Shown piece by piece: positions 34,355 through 43,143 of a stretch of DNA of 64,000 nucleotides; the first letter of the stretch is position 1, and each line of letters begins with the position of its first letter. The position numbers and the translations under genes are program-made. A model generated the notes under the pieces. It had not been told where the DNA came from. It saw only the letters and a program-made list of their open reading frames with translations, and searched no databases. This DNA is from Saprospiraceae bacterium. Lineage in GTDB: Bacteria > Bacteroidota > Bacteroidia > Chitinophagales > Saprospiraceae. The stretch spans positions 62,001 through 126,000 of the forward strand of contig JADJVK010000053.1 in the NCBI GenBank assembly GCA_016710625.1. Direction: 5' to 3'.

Positions 34355-35323
34355 ATGATATTGAGCAAGGTGATGATGAAGGGTTCGCTAGATTTCGGTT
34401 CAAGCAAATCCTATGAGAAGGCAATTAATTTGTTTCAGCATAAAGCGGAAACATTGTATAAGATGTGTTTGCTGATAAAAGCGGAAGACATTTTTAATGA
34501 ATCAAACCATTCATTGGTCATTCCACAATTAGTAATTAATGGGAGTGACAAATTTTGGAAAAATACGATCTATATGTTGGAATGTATGGCGCAGTTTGCC
34601 CAAGCTGGTCATATTTCTGCATGGAGAATAAAATTGGAAGACAATTCCTTACAAAACCATATTGCCATCGAGCCTAGCGGAGAGAAAATTGTTGTACAAG
34701 AATACAAATCTGGTATTACTGCTTTAAAAGACGGTGATACAGATGTTGCTTTCAAACATTTTACTTCTGCTATTGAAAAATATAATGGGCACTCTCAGGC
34801 ATATGAAAGGAGGGGTAAAGTGAATTTCAAATTGCAGAACTATGAAACTGCAATTCATGACTATGCTAAAAGCATTGAATTAAATACCTATAGTCCAAAA
34901 GCATATTTTGGTAGAGCGGTGGCTTATGCCACTATTGGAGAATTGAATTTGGCAATTCAAGATTTGGAATTTGCTATCAAAAATTCAATTCCAATGCAAC
35001 CAATTTATTGGAAATCAAGAAGAAGGAAAGGGGAATATCACTTTCTTTTACAACAATACGACAAAGCTGCATTCGAATTTAAATTCTTTACAAAAAGAGA
35101 TTTTAAAGAAGAAGATCCTAACTTCAGATGGAAAAAAAGAGCTCTAATTTATTATAGTAAGTCTTTATTAGAGCTAGGGGAAACCCAAGAGGCTAGAAAT
35201 GCTTGGAAAACTGCAATAAAAATTTCTGGCTCTGCTCCAATAGATGAATCTATCAAAAATTATTTGGACGTTGCTTTTGATTCCAACCTGGACACAACAG
35301 TTTCTAAGAAAATAAATGTATAA
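34355..35323 (+). CDS. TPR-repeat protein
   Basis: This 322-residue protein has no signal peptide. Residues about 128-245 contain three to four tetratricopeptide repeats (GDTDVAFKHFTSAIEKYNGH, YETAIHDYAKSIELNTYSPK, GELNLAIQDLEFAIKNSI). The N-terminal 120 residues include MLECMAQFAQAGHISAWRIKLED and are not recognisable. TPRs mediate protein contacts; the partner is unknown. rpmI follows but has its own promoter. Confidence 0.82.
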   Translation: MILSKVMMKGSLDFGSSKSYEKAINLFQHKAETLYKMCLLIKAEDIFNESNHSLVIPQLVINGSDKFWKNTIYMLECMAQFAQAGHISAWRIKLEDNSLQNHIAIEPSGEKIVVQEYKSGITALKDGDTDVAFKHFTSAIEKYNGHSQAYERRGKVNFKLQNYETAIHDYAKSIELNTYSPKAYFGRAVAYATIGELNLAIQDLEFAIKNSIPMQPIYWKSRRRKGEYHFLLQQYDKAAFEFKFFTKRDFKEEDPNFRWKKRALIYYSKSLLELGETQEARNAWKTAIKISGSAPIDESIKNYLDVAFDSNLDTTVSKKINV

Positions 35324-35327
35324 ATTA

Positions 35328-35358
35328 TTGCAAATAGTGTATGATTGCCATACCTTTG
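35328..35358 (+). promoter_or_regulatory. rpmI-rplT promoter (TTG-N20-TACCTTTG)
   Basis: TTG at 35328-35330 and TACCTTTG at 35351-35358 are separated by 20 bp and end 28 bp before the rpmI ATG. The leader is too short for an infC-type L20 autoregulatory structure. Confidence 0.7.
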
Positions 35359-35386
35359 CAGTCCATTAATAAAAAAATATTGTTTT

Positions 35387-35584
35387 ATGCCAAAAATGAA
35401 GACCCACTCCGGTGCCAAAAAGCGAATGTCGCTTACCGGATCAGGAAAAGTAAAACGATTTCAGGCAAATACTTCGCACCTGATGCGTAATAAAAGTAAG
35501 AAAGCGAAGTTGAATCATAGAGGTTCTACAACTGTAAATCCTGTTGAGCAGGATAGAATGTTGAGACTATTATGTGCTAAGTAA
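35387..35584 (+). CDS. rpmI: 50S ribosomal protein L35
   Basis: L35 is a small basic 50S protein. The 65 residues start at MPKMKTHSGAKKR and continue with GSGKVKRFQA and HLMRNKSKKAK, all typical. The ATG at 35387 is the correct start; an in-frame ATG-like extension upstream would add 14 unrelated residues and overlap the promoter. rplT follows after 71 bp. infC, normally the first gene of this operon, is absent. Confidence 0.97.
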   Translation: MPKMKTHSGAKKRMSLTGSGKVKRFQANTSHLMRNKSKKAKLNHRGSTTVNPVEQDRMLRLLCAK

Positions 35585-35655
35585 TTATTTTTTAACGAGG
35601 ATACAGGTTAAAAGTTCTTTAAAAGACCCTGTATTGTACTAAAAATCAAATCATT

Positions 35656-36000
35656 ATGCCACGTTCAGTAAACTCGGTAGCGTCTAGAGCAAGACGAAAA
35701 AAAGTGCTTAAAAATGCAAGAGGCTTTTTCGGAGCTAGATCAAAAGTTTTTACAGTAGCTAAAAACGCTTTAGATCATGCAATGAAATATGCATACATCA
35801 ATCGTAAAGAGAAGAAAAGACTTTACAGAAGATTGTGGATAGCTCGTATAAACGCTGCTGCAAGAATGGAAGGAATTTCTTATTCAAGATTGATTTTCGC
35901 TTTAAACCAACACAATGTTGGATTGAATAGAAAAGTATTAGCAGATTTAGCTATGAACCACCTAGATGCTTTCAAAGCTGTGGTGAATAGTGTAAAATAG
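35656..36000 (+). CDS. rplT: 50S ribosomal protein L20
   Basis: L20 binds 23S rRNA early in 50S assembly. The 114 residues match the family, with RARRKKVLKNARGFFGARS near the N-terminus, the long basic helix, and RLWIARINAAARMEGISYSR (about 58-77). It is the last gene of the rpmI operon, ending in a strong terminator. Confidence 0.97.
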   Translation: MPRSVNSVASRARRKKVLKNARGFFGARSKVFTVAKNALDHAMKYAYINRKEKKRLYRRLWIARINAAARMEGISYSRLIFALNQHNVGLNRKVLADLAMNHLDAFKAVVNSVK

Positions 36001-36021
36001 ATTTATTCTGTTTTTATTATT

Positions 36022-36056
36022 AAAAAGGCGAAGGTGATGCACCTTCGCCTTTTTTT
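36022..36056 (+). terminator. Rho-independent terminator after rplT
   Basis: The perfect arms GGCGAAGGTG and CACCTTCGCC, with loop ATG, are flanked by A-run and T-run on both sides, so it can also serve the convergent GNAT gene. Confidence 0.92.
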
Positions 36057-36545
36057 ATTTTATTTCATACGTCATCACAAAATCATCCATCACATACCCC
36101 TTTCCAATATCAATAACCTCCTCTGCGGTTAGAATAAAGCCAAATTTTTCATAAAAAAGCTTCGCTTTATTGTATTTATTTACATTTAGATAGATGATAG
36201 ATTGCGGAATTGCCTTTACGATATCAATAACAAAATTAATCATTGCTATTCCATAACCCTTTCCATGTTCTTCAGGCAAAAGATAGAGTTTGTGAATTTT
36301 TGTCTTTTCATTAAAAACCTGATATGCAAGAAACCCAATAAATTGATTTTCCTTTTTACCAAGACAAACACTTGCCCATCCTTCTTTTGTCTTTCTAGTG
36401 CAGTTTGACTGTAGATCAAGTCTAACATATAATCTAACTGCTCCATAGAGAGAATTTCACCAAAAACTCTTGGCCAAATAGTTTTTGCTAACTTTTGGAT
36501 TTCCAGTAATTGGTAGTCGGCGGCAACAATAAATTCTATATTCAT
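36055..36545 (-). CDS. GNAT N-acetyltransferase, split by a frameshift
   Basis: Two pieces, 36545-36246 and 36279-36055, together make one GNAT domain of about 163 residues. The first holds the acceptor side (SMEQLDYMLDLIYS, then ERQKKDGQVFVLV); the second holds the acetyl-CoA loop PEEHGKGYGIAMINFVI and the C-terminal NVNKYNKAKLFYEKFGF. In the coding strand GTAAAAAGG has five A (36357-36353). With six, the frame reads VKKENQFIGFLAYQVF and joins the two halves cleanly. The acceptor substrate is unknown. It lies immediately after the M28-PDZ gene in a minus-strand run. Confidence 0.85.
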
Positions 36546-37763
36546 TTAGAATTTCACCTTGATTATTTTTTCAACTCCCTCTCGTTTCAATTTCACTGGA
36601 ACCTCATCGCCTTTATTCAATTTTCCTAGCATCCCCATATATTCATAAACGTCTTTTATCGGAGTGCCATTCATTTCTATGATGATATCGCCTGCTTCAA
36701 TCCCTGCCTTCTGTGCTGGTTTGCCATCAGTGACGCCATCCACTCTTAGCCCCGTAACATTGGCAGTATAATCAGGCATAATTCCCATTGATACTTTGAA
36801 TTTGGATCTTCCCGTATCTTTTTGCTTGGTCGGAGTAAAAGCTAATTTTCCTTTTGTATCTATTTTTTGAATCGTCGCTACTATTTTCTCCAATATTTTT
36901 TTCTCTCCTTCAAAATTTATCTTTTCTACGTCATCCGTCATTTTGTGATAATCACTATGTTGACCAGTGAAAAAACTTAATACTGGAATGTTTTTTAAGT
37001 AAAAAGAGGTGTGGTCGGTTGGTCCCACTCCTGAAGAATCTATCACATATTGAAAATCAGCATCCTCAAATAGCCCATTAAAAGCAGGACTAGTGCCGAT
37101 GCCATAAACCAATAATTTTTTTGCTGTATTGTCCATTCTTCCAATCATATCCATGTTAATCATACAATTGATTTTGTCTATGGAAATCGTTGGCATTTGG
37201 GTGAAATGCTTCGAGCCCACCAACCCGTCTTCTTCGGCAGAAAAACAAAGGAAAAGAAAATTATTGTTTTCTTTAATGTCGTTTTTGGCAAAATAATTTG
37301 CTAATTCTAAAACACCAGCTGTCCCAGATGCATTGTCATCTGCACCATTGTGAATACCCGAAGTGGTATCTAAAGCTGAGGTGTGGTGTCCATTGCCCAA
37401 GTGATCAAAATGTGCTCCGATAACAATTGTCGTAGCTGCACCATTATCCAAAAAACCTGCAACATTGGTGCCTTTCATTTCTTTTCCAGTCTTTACTGTT
37501 GCTGTATCATGTGGATTTGCTGACAATCTATACGTAAAAGTTTGTTGGAAACCATCCGTTCCAGCAGGAGCAAGACCGATTTTTTTAAACTTTTTTGTAA
37601 TGTATTTTATTGCTAAAGCCTCTCCTTTTGTACCTGGGGCTCTGCCTTCCAGCTTATCTGATGCTAAGTACTCTATGTGATCTTCTATTCGATCAATACT
37701 AATATTTTGAGCAAAAGCAACGGAGCTTTTAATAATTATCAATAATAAAAATATTTTTTTCAT
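36546..37763 (-). CDS. M28-family aminopeptidase with C-terminal PDZ domain, exported
   Basis: This 405-residue protein has a signal peptide (MKKIFLLLIIIKSSVAFA). The peptidase domain carries the two-zinc set: GAHFDHLGNG (about 113-122), HNGADDNASGTAG (about 138-150), FSAEEDGLVGS with catalytic Glu-Glu (about 171-181), MDMIGRM and a late His in HSDYHKM. Residues about 315-405 form a PDZ domain (TGLRVDGVTDGKPAQKAG, then GDIIIEMNG). It probably degrades peptides in the periplasm. The ATG shares one base with the stop of the upstream TolB-like gene (TAATG), showing translational coupling. Confidence 0.93.
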   Translation of the reverse strand: MKKIFLLLIIIKSSVAFAQNISIDRIEDHIEYLASDKLEGRAPGTKGEALAIKYITKKFKKIGLAPAGTDGFQQTFTYRLSANPHDTATVKTGKEMKGTNVAGFLDNGAATTIVIGAHFDHLGNGHHTSALDTTSGIHNGADDNASGTAGVLELANYFAKNDIKENNNFLFLCFSAEEDGLVGSKHFTQMPTISIDKINCMINMDMIGRMDNTAKKLLVYGIGTSPAFNGLFEDADFQYVIDSSGVGPTDHTSFYLKNIPVLSFFTGQHSDYHKMTDDVEKINFEGEKKILEKIVATIQKIDTKGKLAFTPTKQKDTGRSKFKVSMGIMPDYTANVTGLRVDGVTDGKPAQKAGIEAGDIIIEMNGTPIKDVYEYMGMLGKLNKGDEVPVKLKREGVEKIIKVKF

Positions 37764-38818
37764 TAATCTTTCCAGTCTGCGATGAATAAATTGGTGTCTC
37801 TTGTTCCCGGTTTGTTATTTCTATTGGAGGAGAAAGCTAATTTTTTTCCATCTGGAGAAAACATTGCAAATGAATTGAATACACTTTCTGTCGTAATTTG
37901 CTCCAATCCCGTTCCATCTTCGTTGATCATAAACAATTGGAAATCATATCCTTTTTCAGATTTGTGGTTGCTTGAAAAAATTATTTTCTTGCCGCCAGGA
38001 TGATAAAATGGCGCCCAATTAGCTTTTCCCAAATGGGTCACTTGCTTCAAATCGCTACCATCCACATTGCAAGTATAAATCTCCATATTGGTGGGAGCTA
38101 CCAACCCTTGAGCTAAATAGTCTTTATACTCTTTTTTCTCTTCTTCTGTTTGTGGTCGAGAAGCTCTAAAAACCAGTTTTTTTCCATCGGGAGAGAAGAA
38201 TGCACCTCCGTCATATCCCAATCCAAAGGTTACCTGTTTTTGGTTGCTACCATCAATATTCATCGTCCAAAGCTCCAAATCGCCACTTCTTGTGCTAGTA
38301 AAAACGATTTTATCTCCTTTGGGTGAAACAGTAGCTTCTGCATCATAACCGGGAGTATCGGTTAATTTTTTTACTATTTTTCCATTTAAATCAGCAACGA
38401 AAATATCATAAGAGTCGAAAATTCCCCAAAGGTATTTTTTGCCTCTTGGCGGGTCGGTAGGGCATTGGTCGCCACCTAAATGAGTAGATGCATAGAGAAT
38501 TTGTTTGTTTCCGGGCATAAAGTAAGAACAAGTCGTTCTTCCCTTCCCAGTACTAATCATCTTGGGTTTTAAATTTTTATTTTTTTTAGCTTTGCTAACA
38601 TTTAAATTAAAAATCTGATCGCACTTCAATCCCCAAGCTGCATTATTGCTTTGAAAACAGAGATTTTTATTGTCAAAACTCCAATATGCTTCTGCATTAT
38701 CACCACCATCCGTAATTTGAGTAATGTTCAAAAGATGTTTTGACTCTTGCGAAAAAAGGCTATTCGATAGTAAAAACATTACTACCAAAAATGAAAATAT
38801 ATATTTTACTTTTTGCAT
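37763..38818 (-). CDS. TolB-like WD40/PD40 beta-propeller protein, exported
   Basis: This 351-residue protein has a signal peptide (ending LLSNSLFSQ) and about six PD40 blades with repeats such as FSPDGKKLVFRASR, VSPKGDKIVFTSTRSGD and FSPDGKKLAFSSNRN. These resemble the C-terminal propeller of TolB and of prolyl oligopeptidase-like proteins, but no peptidase domain is attached. It is coupled to the M28-PDZ peptidase by a TAATG overlap, so it may present or bind peptides for that enzyme, which is inference from position. Confidence 0.88.
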   Translation of the reverse strand: MQKVKYIFSFLVVMFLLSNSLFSQESKHLLNITQITDGGDNAEAYWSFDNKNLCFQSNNAAWGLKCDQIFNLNVSKAKKNKNLKPKMISTGKGRTTCSYFMPGNKQILYASTHLGGDQCPTDPPRGKKYLWGIFDSYDIFVADLNGKIVKKLTDTPGYDAEATVSPKGDKIVFTSTRSGDLELWTMNIDGSNQKQVTFGLGYDGGAFFSPDGKKLVFRASRPQTEEEKKEYKDYLAQGLVAPTNMEIYTCNVDGSDLKQVTHLGKANWAPFYHPGGKKIIFSSNHKSEKGYDFQLFMINEDGTGLEQITTESVFNSFAMFSPDGKKLAFSSNRNNKPGTRDTNLFIADWKD

Positions 38819-38911
38819 AATTAAATTTTAAAAAATTAATCTGCAAAAGTAAAAATAATCCATGGAAAGAACGTCATGGTTTTGTCAACATTAATTCCAA
38901 AATCTATTAAA

Positions 38912-40408
38912 CTATTCTTTTACCCAAGAGCTTCCTTCTTTATTGTCTTTCACCACTATCTTTAAGCTAGAAAGTGCATTTCTAATCTTGTCGGAAGTCG
39001 TCCAATCTTTGTTTGTTCGGGCATCCGAACGAATGTCTAAAATCAATTGCATCAGCCCATCCACAACGCCGCCACCGTCATTGGTAGATTCGTCAGATAA
39101 GCCAAAAATTTTGAAGATGAAATCTGAAAAACAATTTTTCAATCTTTCAATACAGTCATTCGAAACATCGTCAAAAGACAGATGTTTGTCATTCAATTTA
39201 TTGATAATTGTAACTAATTCAAATAGTTTTGCTAATGCCTTTGGAGCATTGAAATCATCTGCCATTTCGGAAAATGATCCATTTATTAAGGCATCTATCT
39301 CTGCATCCAATGGTTTATTCCCGTCCTTCGAGCCCACAAAACTTTGAAGGGCTTTATTTCCTTCCATTAATCTTCTAAACCCTTTTTCCGCTGCTGCCAA
39401 TGCTTCATCTGTCAAATCCAATTGGCTAGAATAGTGGGATTGCAGGGTGAAAAAACGAACTGTCATGGGTGAATAGCCTTTGGATACATGAGGACTATTA
39501 CCGGTGATTAATTCAACTGGTGTAATGTTATTTCCATCACTTTTAGACATCTTTTTGCCATTCAGCAACAACATATTGGTATGCAGCCAATAGTTGGCTG
39601 GGGTGTTTCCGCAAGCTCCGATATTCTGTGCTATTTCGTTTTCATGATGGGGAAACTTTAGGTCATTTCCACCGCCGTGAATATCAAATCGTTCACCTAA
39701 GTATTTGGTACTCATTGCGGAGCACTCTAAATGCCAGCCAGGAAAACCAACGGACCAAGGAGAATTCCACTTCATAATATGTTCGTCAGAAGCTTTCATC
39801 CAAATAGCGAAATCAGCAGGATGCCTTTTCTCACTTTGGTTTTTTAGGTCTCTTGTTTCTTGCAACAAATCATCGACCACTCTTCCAGAAAGTTGCCCAT
39901 AATTTTTATATTTTTCGATAAAAGCAGGCACATCAAAATAGACAGATCCATTGGCTTCGTATCCAAATCCGTTGGCAATGATTTGTTCAACCATTTCAAT
40001 TTGTTCTGGAATATGGCCAGTTGCTCTCGGCTCGATACTCGGAGGAAGAACATTAAAAAGGTGCATCATTTCGTGAAAGCCATTGGTATATTTTTGGGCA
40101 ATTTCCATTGGCTCCAGTTGCTCTAGCCTAGCTTTTTTAGAAATTTTGTCTTCAGCATCGTGGGTATCCACGTCGCCTTCCAAATGCCCGACATCGGTTA
40201 CATTTCTAACATATCTTACTTTGTAGCCTAAATAAAGGAGATATCTATAGATGAGGTCAAAACTGATGAACGTCCGGCAATTGCCCAAATGAACATCACT
40301 ATAAACAGTGGGACCACAAACATATAAACCCACTCTACCTTCCACTACTGGAGTGAAATCTTCTTTTTGTCTAGTAAGACTATTGTATAACTTTAATGCA
40401 ACTTTCAT
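38912..40408 (-). CDS. cysS: Cysteine--tRNA ligase
   Basis: CysRS charges tRNA-Cys. The 498 residues contain the class I signature VHLGNCRTF (HIGH equivalent, about 40-48), the zinc ligands including LYVCGPTVY, GFPGWHLECSAMS and HGGGNDLKFPHHENE (Cys, His and Glu ligands), and KMSKSDGN (KMSKS loop, about 289-296). The C-terminal helical domain is complete. It is a single gene between the TolB-like gene and acs. Confidence 0.97.
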   Translation of the reverse strand: MKVALKLYNSLTRQKEDFTPVVEGRVGLYVCGPTVYSDVHLGNCRTFISFDLIYRYLLYLGYKVRYVRNVTDVGHLEGDVDTHDAEDKISKKARLEQLEPMEIAQKYTNGFHEMMHLFNVLPPSIEPRATGHIPEQIEMVEQIIANGFGYEANGSVYFDVPAFIEKYKNYGQLSGRVVDDLLQETRDLKNQSEKRHPADFAIWMKASDEHIMKWNSPWSVGFPGWHLECSAMSTKYLGERFDIHGGGNDLKFPHHENEIAQNIGACGNTPANYWLHTNMLLLNGKKMSKSDGNNITPVELITGNSPHVSKGYSPMTVRFFTLQSHYSSQLDLTDEALAAAEKGFRRLMEGNKALQSFVGSKDGNKPLDAEIDALINGSFSEMADDFNAPKALAKLFELVTIINKLNDKHLSFDDVSNDCIERLKNCFSDFIFKIFGLSDESTNDGGGVVDGLMQLILDIRSDARTNKDWTTSDKIRNALSSLKIVVKDNKEGSSWVKE

Positions 40409-40473
40409 AGAAACTTTTTACGATTTCAAAGAAAAATTGTTCCCATTAAAGTTATACAACGATTTTAAAAAGT

Positions 40474-42414
40474 TTATAATTTACCACCAACAATTTCATC
40501 CACCACAGTTGGATCCAATAATGTTGAAGTATCGCCTAAGCTAGAAAGTTCATTTTCTGCAATTTTTCTTAGAATTCTTCTCATTATTTTACCACTTCTT
40601 GTTTTTGGCAAACCTTTCACAAACTGGATTTTATCTGGTTTTGCAATGGCGCCGATGATTCTAGTGACAGTTTGTAAAATATCTAATCTGGTTTCTGCAT
40701 CGTTTACATGCATATGACCCATTATAATCACAAAAGCATAAATTCCTTGTCCTTTTATATCGTGTGGATAACCTACTACAGCACTTTCTACAACTCCAGA
40801 GTGCATATTTATCGCATTTTCAACTTCGGCAGTCCCGATTCGATGGCCACTTACATTTAATACATCATCCACCCTTCCTGTAATTCTATAATATCCATTT
40901 TCATCTTTTAAGGCTCCATCTCCAGTAAAATACAAGTTTTCGTAGGTTGCAAAATAATTTGTTCTGCATCTTTCATGGTCACCATAAGTAGTTCTAAGTA
41001 TTCCTGGCCAAGGGGCTTTTATACAAAGATTGCCTTTTAAAAGTCCGCTTTCATCTTTTACATTTACTTCATTGCCATTTTCATCCACTAAAACTGGTTG
41101 TACTCCCGGCATCGGTAAGGTTGCCCAGCTTGGCTTAGCAGGAGTTACACCAGCTAAATTAGTTATAAGAACGCCCCCAGTTTCCGTCTGCCACCATGTA
41201 TCTACTACTGGGCAATTGCCTTTACCAATGTTTTGGTCATACCAATGCCATGCCTCTTCGTTTATCGGCTCACCGACCGTTCCTAAAACCTTTAGTGAAC
41301 TCAAATCTTTTCCTTTTAACGGATCTAATCCGAATCCCATAAGACTTCTAATAGCAGTTGGAGCAGTATATAAAATATTTACTTTGTGTTTTTCTACAAT
41401 ATCCCAAAATCTACTGGCATTTGGCCATGTAGGTACGCCTTCAAACATCAAAGAAGTTGCACCAGCACTCAATGGACCATATACGATATAGCTATGGCCT
41501 GTGATCCAACCAATATCAGCAGTACAGAAATGAATATCTCCTAATTGGTATTGGAAAGCATTTACAAATGTATAATTTGTCCAAACCATGTATCCAGCAC
41601 AGGTATGAACAACACCTTTCGGTTTGCCTGTACTACCAGAAGTATATAAAATAAATAATGGATCTTCTGCATCCATTTCTTCAGCTGGAAAATGAATTTT
41701 CCCTTGCTTTTCTAGCTGATATTCAGCATGTTCCATTTCGTCTTCCCACCATAAATCTCTTCCCTTTAACATTGAAATAGGGGTTCGAGTTCGGGTATAT
41801 ACTATCACTTTTTTGATACTTCTATTACCAATTAATGCATCATCTATTACATTTTTTAATGGAATCACTTTGTCTCCTCTATAAGCTCCATCACAAGTAA
41901 TAATAAATTCTGCTCCTGCATCATACAATCTATCTGCAATGCTTTGAGCAGAAAAACCCCCGAATACCACACTATGAATAGCACCAATTCTAGCACAACC
42001 CAGAACAGCATAAGCCAACTCTGGTATCATTCCCATATATATACAAACCCTATCTCCTTTTTTTACTCCGTTATTGATAAGCATTTGAGCAACTTGACTA
42101 ACTCTTTTATGCAAAATATTATATGTGACGACCCTTACTCTATCCTCTGGATTGTTAGGCTCCCAAATAATTGCAGGCTTATCTCCGCTTGATTCTAAAT
42201 GTCTATCGATACAGTTTTCAGTAATGTTTAATTTTGCTCCAGAGAACCATTCTACTTTTGGATCTTTAAAATTCCAATTTAAAACAGAGTCCCATTTTTT
42301 TTTCCATAGAAAATTTTCAGCAACATTTGCCCAAAATTTCTCAGGGTTTTCCACACTTTCATTATAGTCTTTATGATAAGCTTCTAAGGATTTTATTTGA
42401 TAAGGATAAGACAT
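40474..42414 (-). CDS. acs: Acetyl-coenzyme A synthetase
   Basis: Acs activates acetate (and some propionate) with ATP and CoA through an acetyl-adenylate. The 646 residues match the family. Motifs are the P-loop-like YTSGSTGKPKGVVHT (about 265-279), DTWWQTETGG (about 413-422), YFTGDGALKD (about 500-509), and the C-terminal lysine loop KTRSGKIMRRIL, the site of regulatory acetylation in other bacteria. I start at the ATG at 42414 (MSYPYQIKSLEAYHKDY); the ATG 17 codons upstream gives an atypical extension. It is divergent from the zinc-ribbon/HTH gene and the carrier-sensor cluster. Confidence 0.96.
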   Translation of the reverse strand: MSYPYQIKSLEAYHKDYNESVENPEKFWANVAENFLWKKKWDSVLNWNFKDPKVEWFSGAKLNITENCIDRHLESSGDKPAIIWEPNNPEDRVRVVTYNILHKRVSQVAQMLINNGVKKGDRVCIYMGMIPELAYAVLGCARIGAIHSVVFGGFSAQSIADRLYDAGAEFIITCDGAYRGDKVIPLKNVIDDALIGNRSIKKVIVYTRTRTPISMLKGRDLWWEDEMEHAEYQLEKQGKIHFPAEEMDAEDPLFILYTSGSTGKPKGVVHTCAGYMVWTNYTFVNAFQYQLGDIHFCTADIGWITGHSYIVYGPLSAGATSLMFEGVPTWPNASRFWDIVEKHKVNILYTAPTAIRSLMGFGLDPLKGKDLSSLKVLGTVGEPINEEAWHWYDQNIGKGNCPVVDTWWQTETGGVLITNLAGVTPAKPSWATLPMPGVQPVLVDENGNEVNVKDESGLLKGNLCIKAPWPGILRTTYGDHERCRTNYFATYENLYFTGDGALKDENGYYRITGRVDDVLNVSGHRIGTAEVENAINMHSGVVESAVVGYPHDIKGQGIYAFVIIMGHMHVNDAETRLDILQTVTRIIGAIAKPDKIQFVKGLPKTRSGKIMRRILRKIAENELSSLGDTSTLLDPTVVDEIVGGKL

Positions 42415-42462
42415 AGTATATTTGTTAAATTTAGTAAATTTTAAAAAATTAATTTGTAATGG

Positions 42463-42470
42463 CAAAGTTA
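42463..42470 (-). promoter_or_regulatory. acs promoter -7 element (TAACTTTG)
   Basis: This is an exact TAnnTTTG match on the minus strand, 48 bp before the acs ATG. No TTG is found at the right spacing, which would fit a promoter that needs an activator. Confidence 0.4.
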
Positions 42471-42513
42471 TTACACAAAAAATATTGATTACTATTAAAT
42501 TTTGGTTATTTAT

Positions 42514-42556
42514 TATAGTTTTGCAATTTTAATATAGTTTTGATGTTTTGCAAAAC
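42514..42556 (+). promoter_or_regulatory. Putative operator region: two TATAGTTTTG direct repeats and the palindrome GTTTTGCAAAAC
   Basis: TATAGTTTTG occurs at 42514-42523 and again at 42533-42542, 19 bp apart. Each contains a perfect TAnnTTTG -7 element (TAGTTTTG). They are followed at 42545-42556 by the perfect 12-bp palindrome GTTTTGCAAAAC. The palindrome lies 52 bp before the zinc-ribbon/HTH gene in the region shared with acs. This could be two promoters plus a regulator site. Confidence 0.45.
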
Positions 42557-42607
42557 AATATTATTATTTTTTTTTGGCAAAATATAAAATTTTATCTTGA
42601 AAAAGTC

Positions 42608-43036
42608 ATGAAAAAGCCAATTTGTCCTAAGTGTAATGGAGAAGAATATACAAAAAGTGGTATTGTAAATAGTCGACAAAGATATAAATGCACAACCTGC
42701 AATTACCACTATTCAGTCAATAAAGACGGCAAAAACACTGATCCCTACTATATTATAAAGGGATTACAACTTTATCTTGAAGGAATTTCGCTCAGAGAAA
42801 TTGAAAGAATTATAGGGGTAAGCCATGTAACTGTCAGAAATTGGGTGAAAAAATATTTTGTATCAACGCCAAAAAGTACGGAATATCGACCGACATATGA
42901 AGTCATGAACCACAAAGAATTGGTAGAATTCATGTCTGATAAGAGCAAATTAAAACGCAGTGGTTGTATTATTACTGAGCTAGGTGATAAATTTATGCTG
43001 ATTAAATGGGAAAAATTTAGAAAATCGGAATTTTAG
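42608..43036 (+). CDS. Stand-alone zinc-ribbon/HTH protein resembling the InsA part of IS1-type transposases
   Basis: This 142-residue protein opens with a zinc ribbon (CPKCNGEEYTKSG, then YKCTTCNYHYS; four Cys as two CxxC), followed by an HTH (LYLEGISLREIERIIGVSHV, then TVRNWVK), the layout of InsA and related transposase N-termini. There is no DDE catalytic domain, no inverted repeats and no truncated remnant downstream. The C-terminal 50 residues (NHKELVEFMSDKSKLKRSGC onward) are unlike IS1. The ATG at 42608 precedes the ribbon directly. Its place between acs and a carrier-sensor cluster suggests a domesticated DNA-binding regulator, which is inference. Confidence 0.75.
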   Translation: MKKPICPKCNGEEYTKSGIVNSRQRYKCTTCNYHYSVNKDGKNTDPYYIIKGLQLYLEGISLREIERIIGVSHVTVRNWVKKYFVSTPKSTEYRPTYEVMNHKELVEFMSDKSKLKRSGCIITELGDKFMLIKWEKFRKSEF

Positions 43037-43143
43037 CTATAGTTAGTTTACAAATATATATATAACATTAACAGACCTTATTATCCATAAACTATTTTGC
43101 ACTGAATTTTGAAATTATTCATTAATAAAAAATTAATTGCAAT

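Noticed and set aside
38943..39347. 134-residue open frame opposite cysS
   Set aside because: It is antisense to cysS and rich in Ser/Phe as expected for a reverse-frame artefact.
41030..41491. 153-residue open frame opposite acs
   Set aside because: It is a shadow of acs codons, low-complexity, with no start signal or homologous motif.
42608..43036. Annotation as an IS1-type insertion sequence
   Set aside because: There are no inverted repeats, no DDE catalytic domain and no target duplication around the gene, so I call only the DNA-binding protein.
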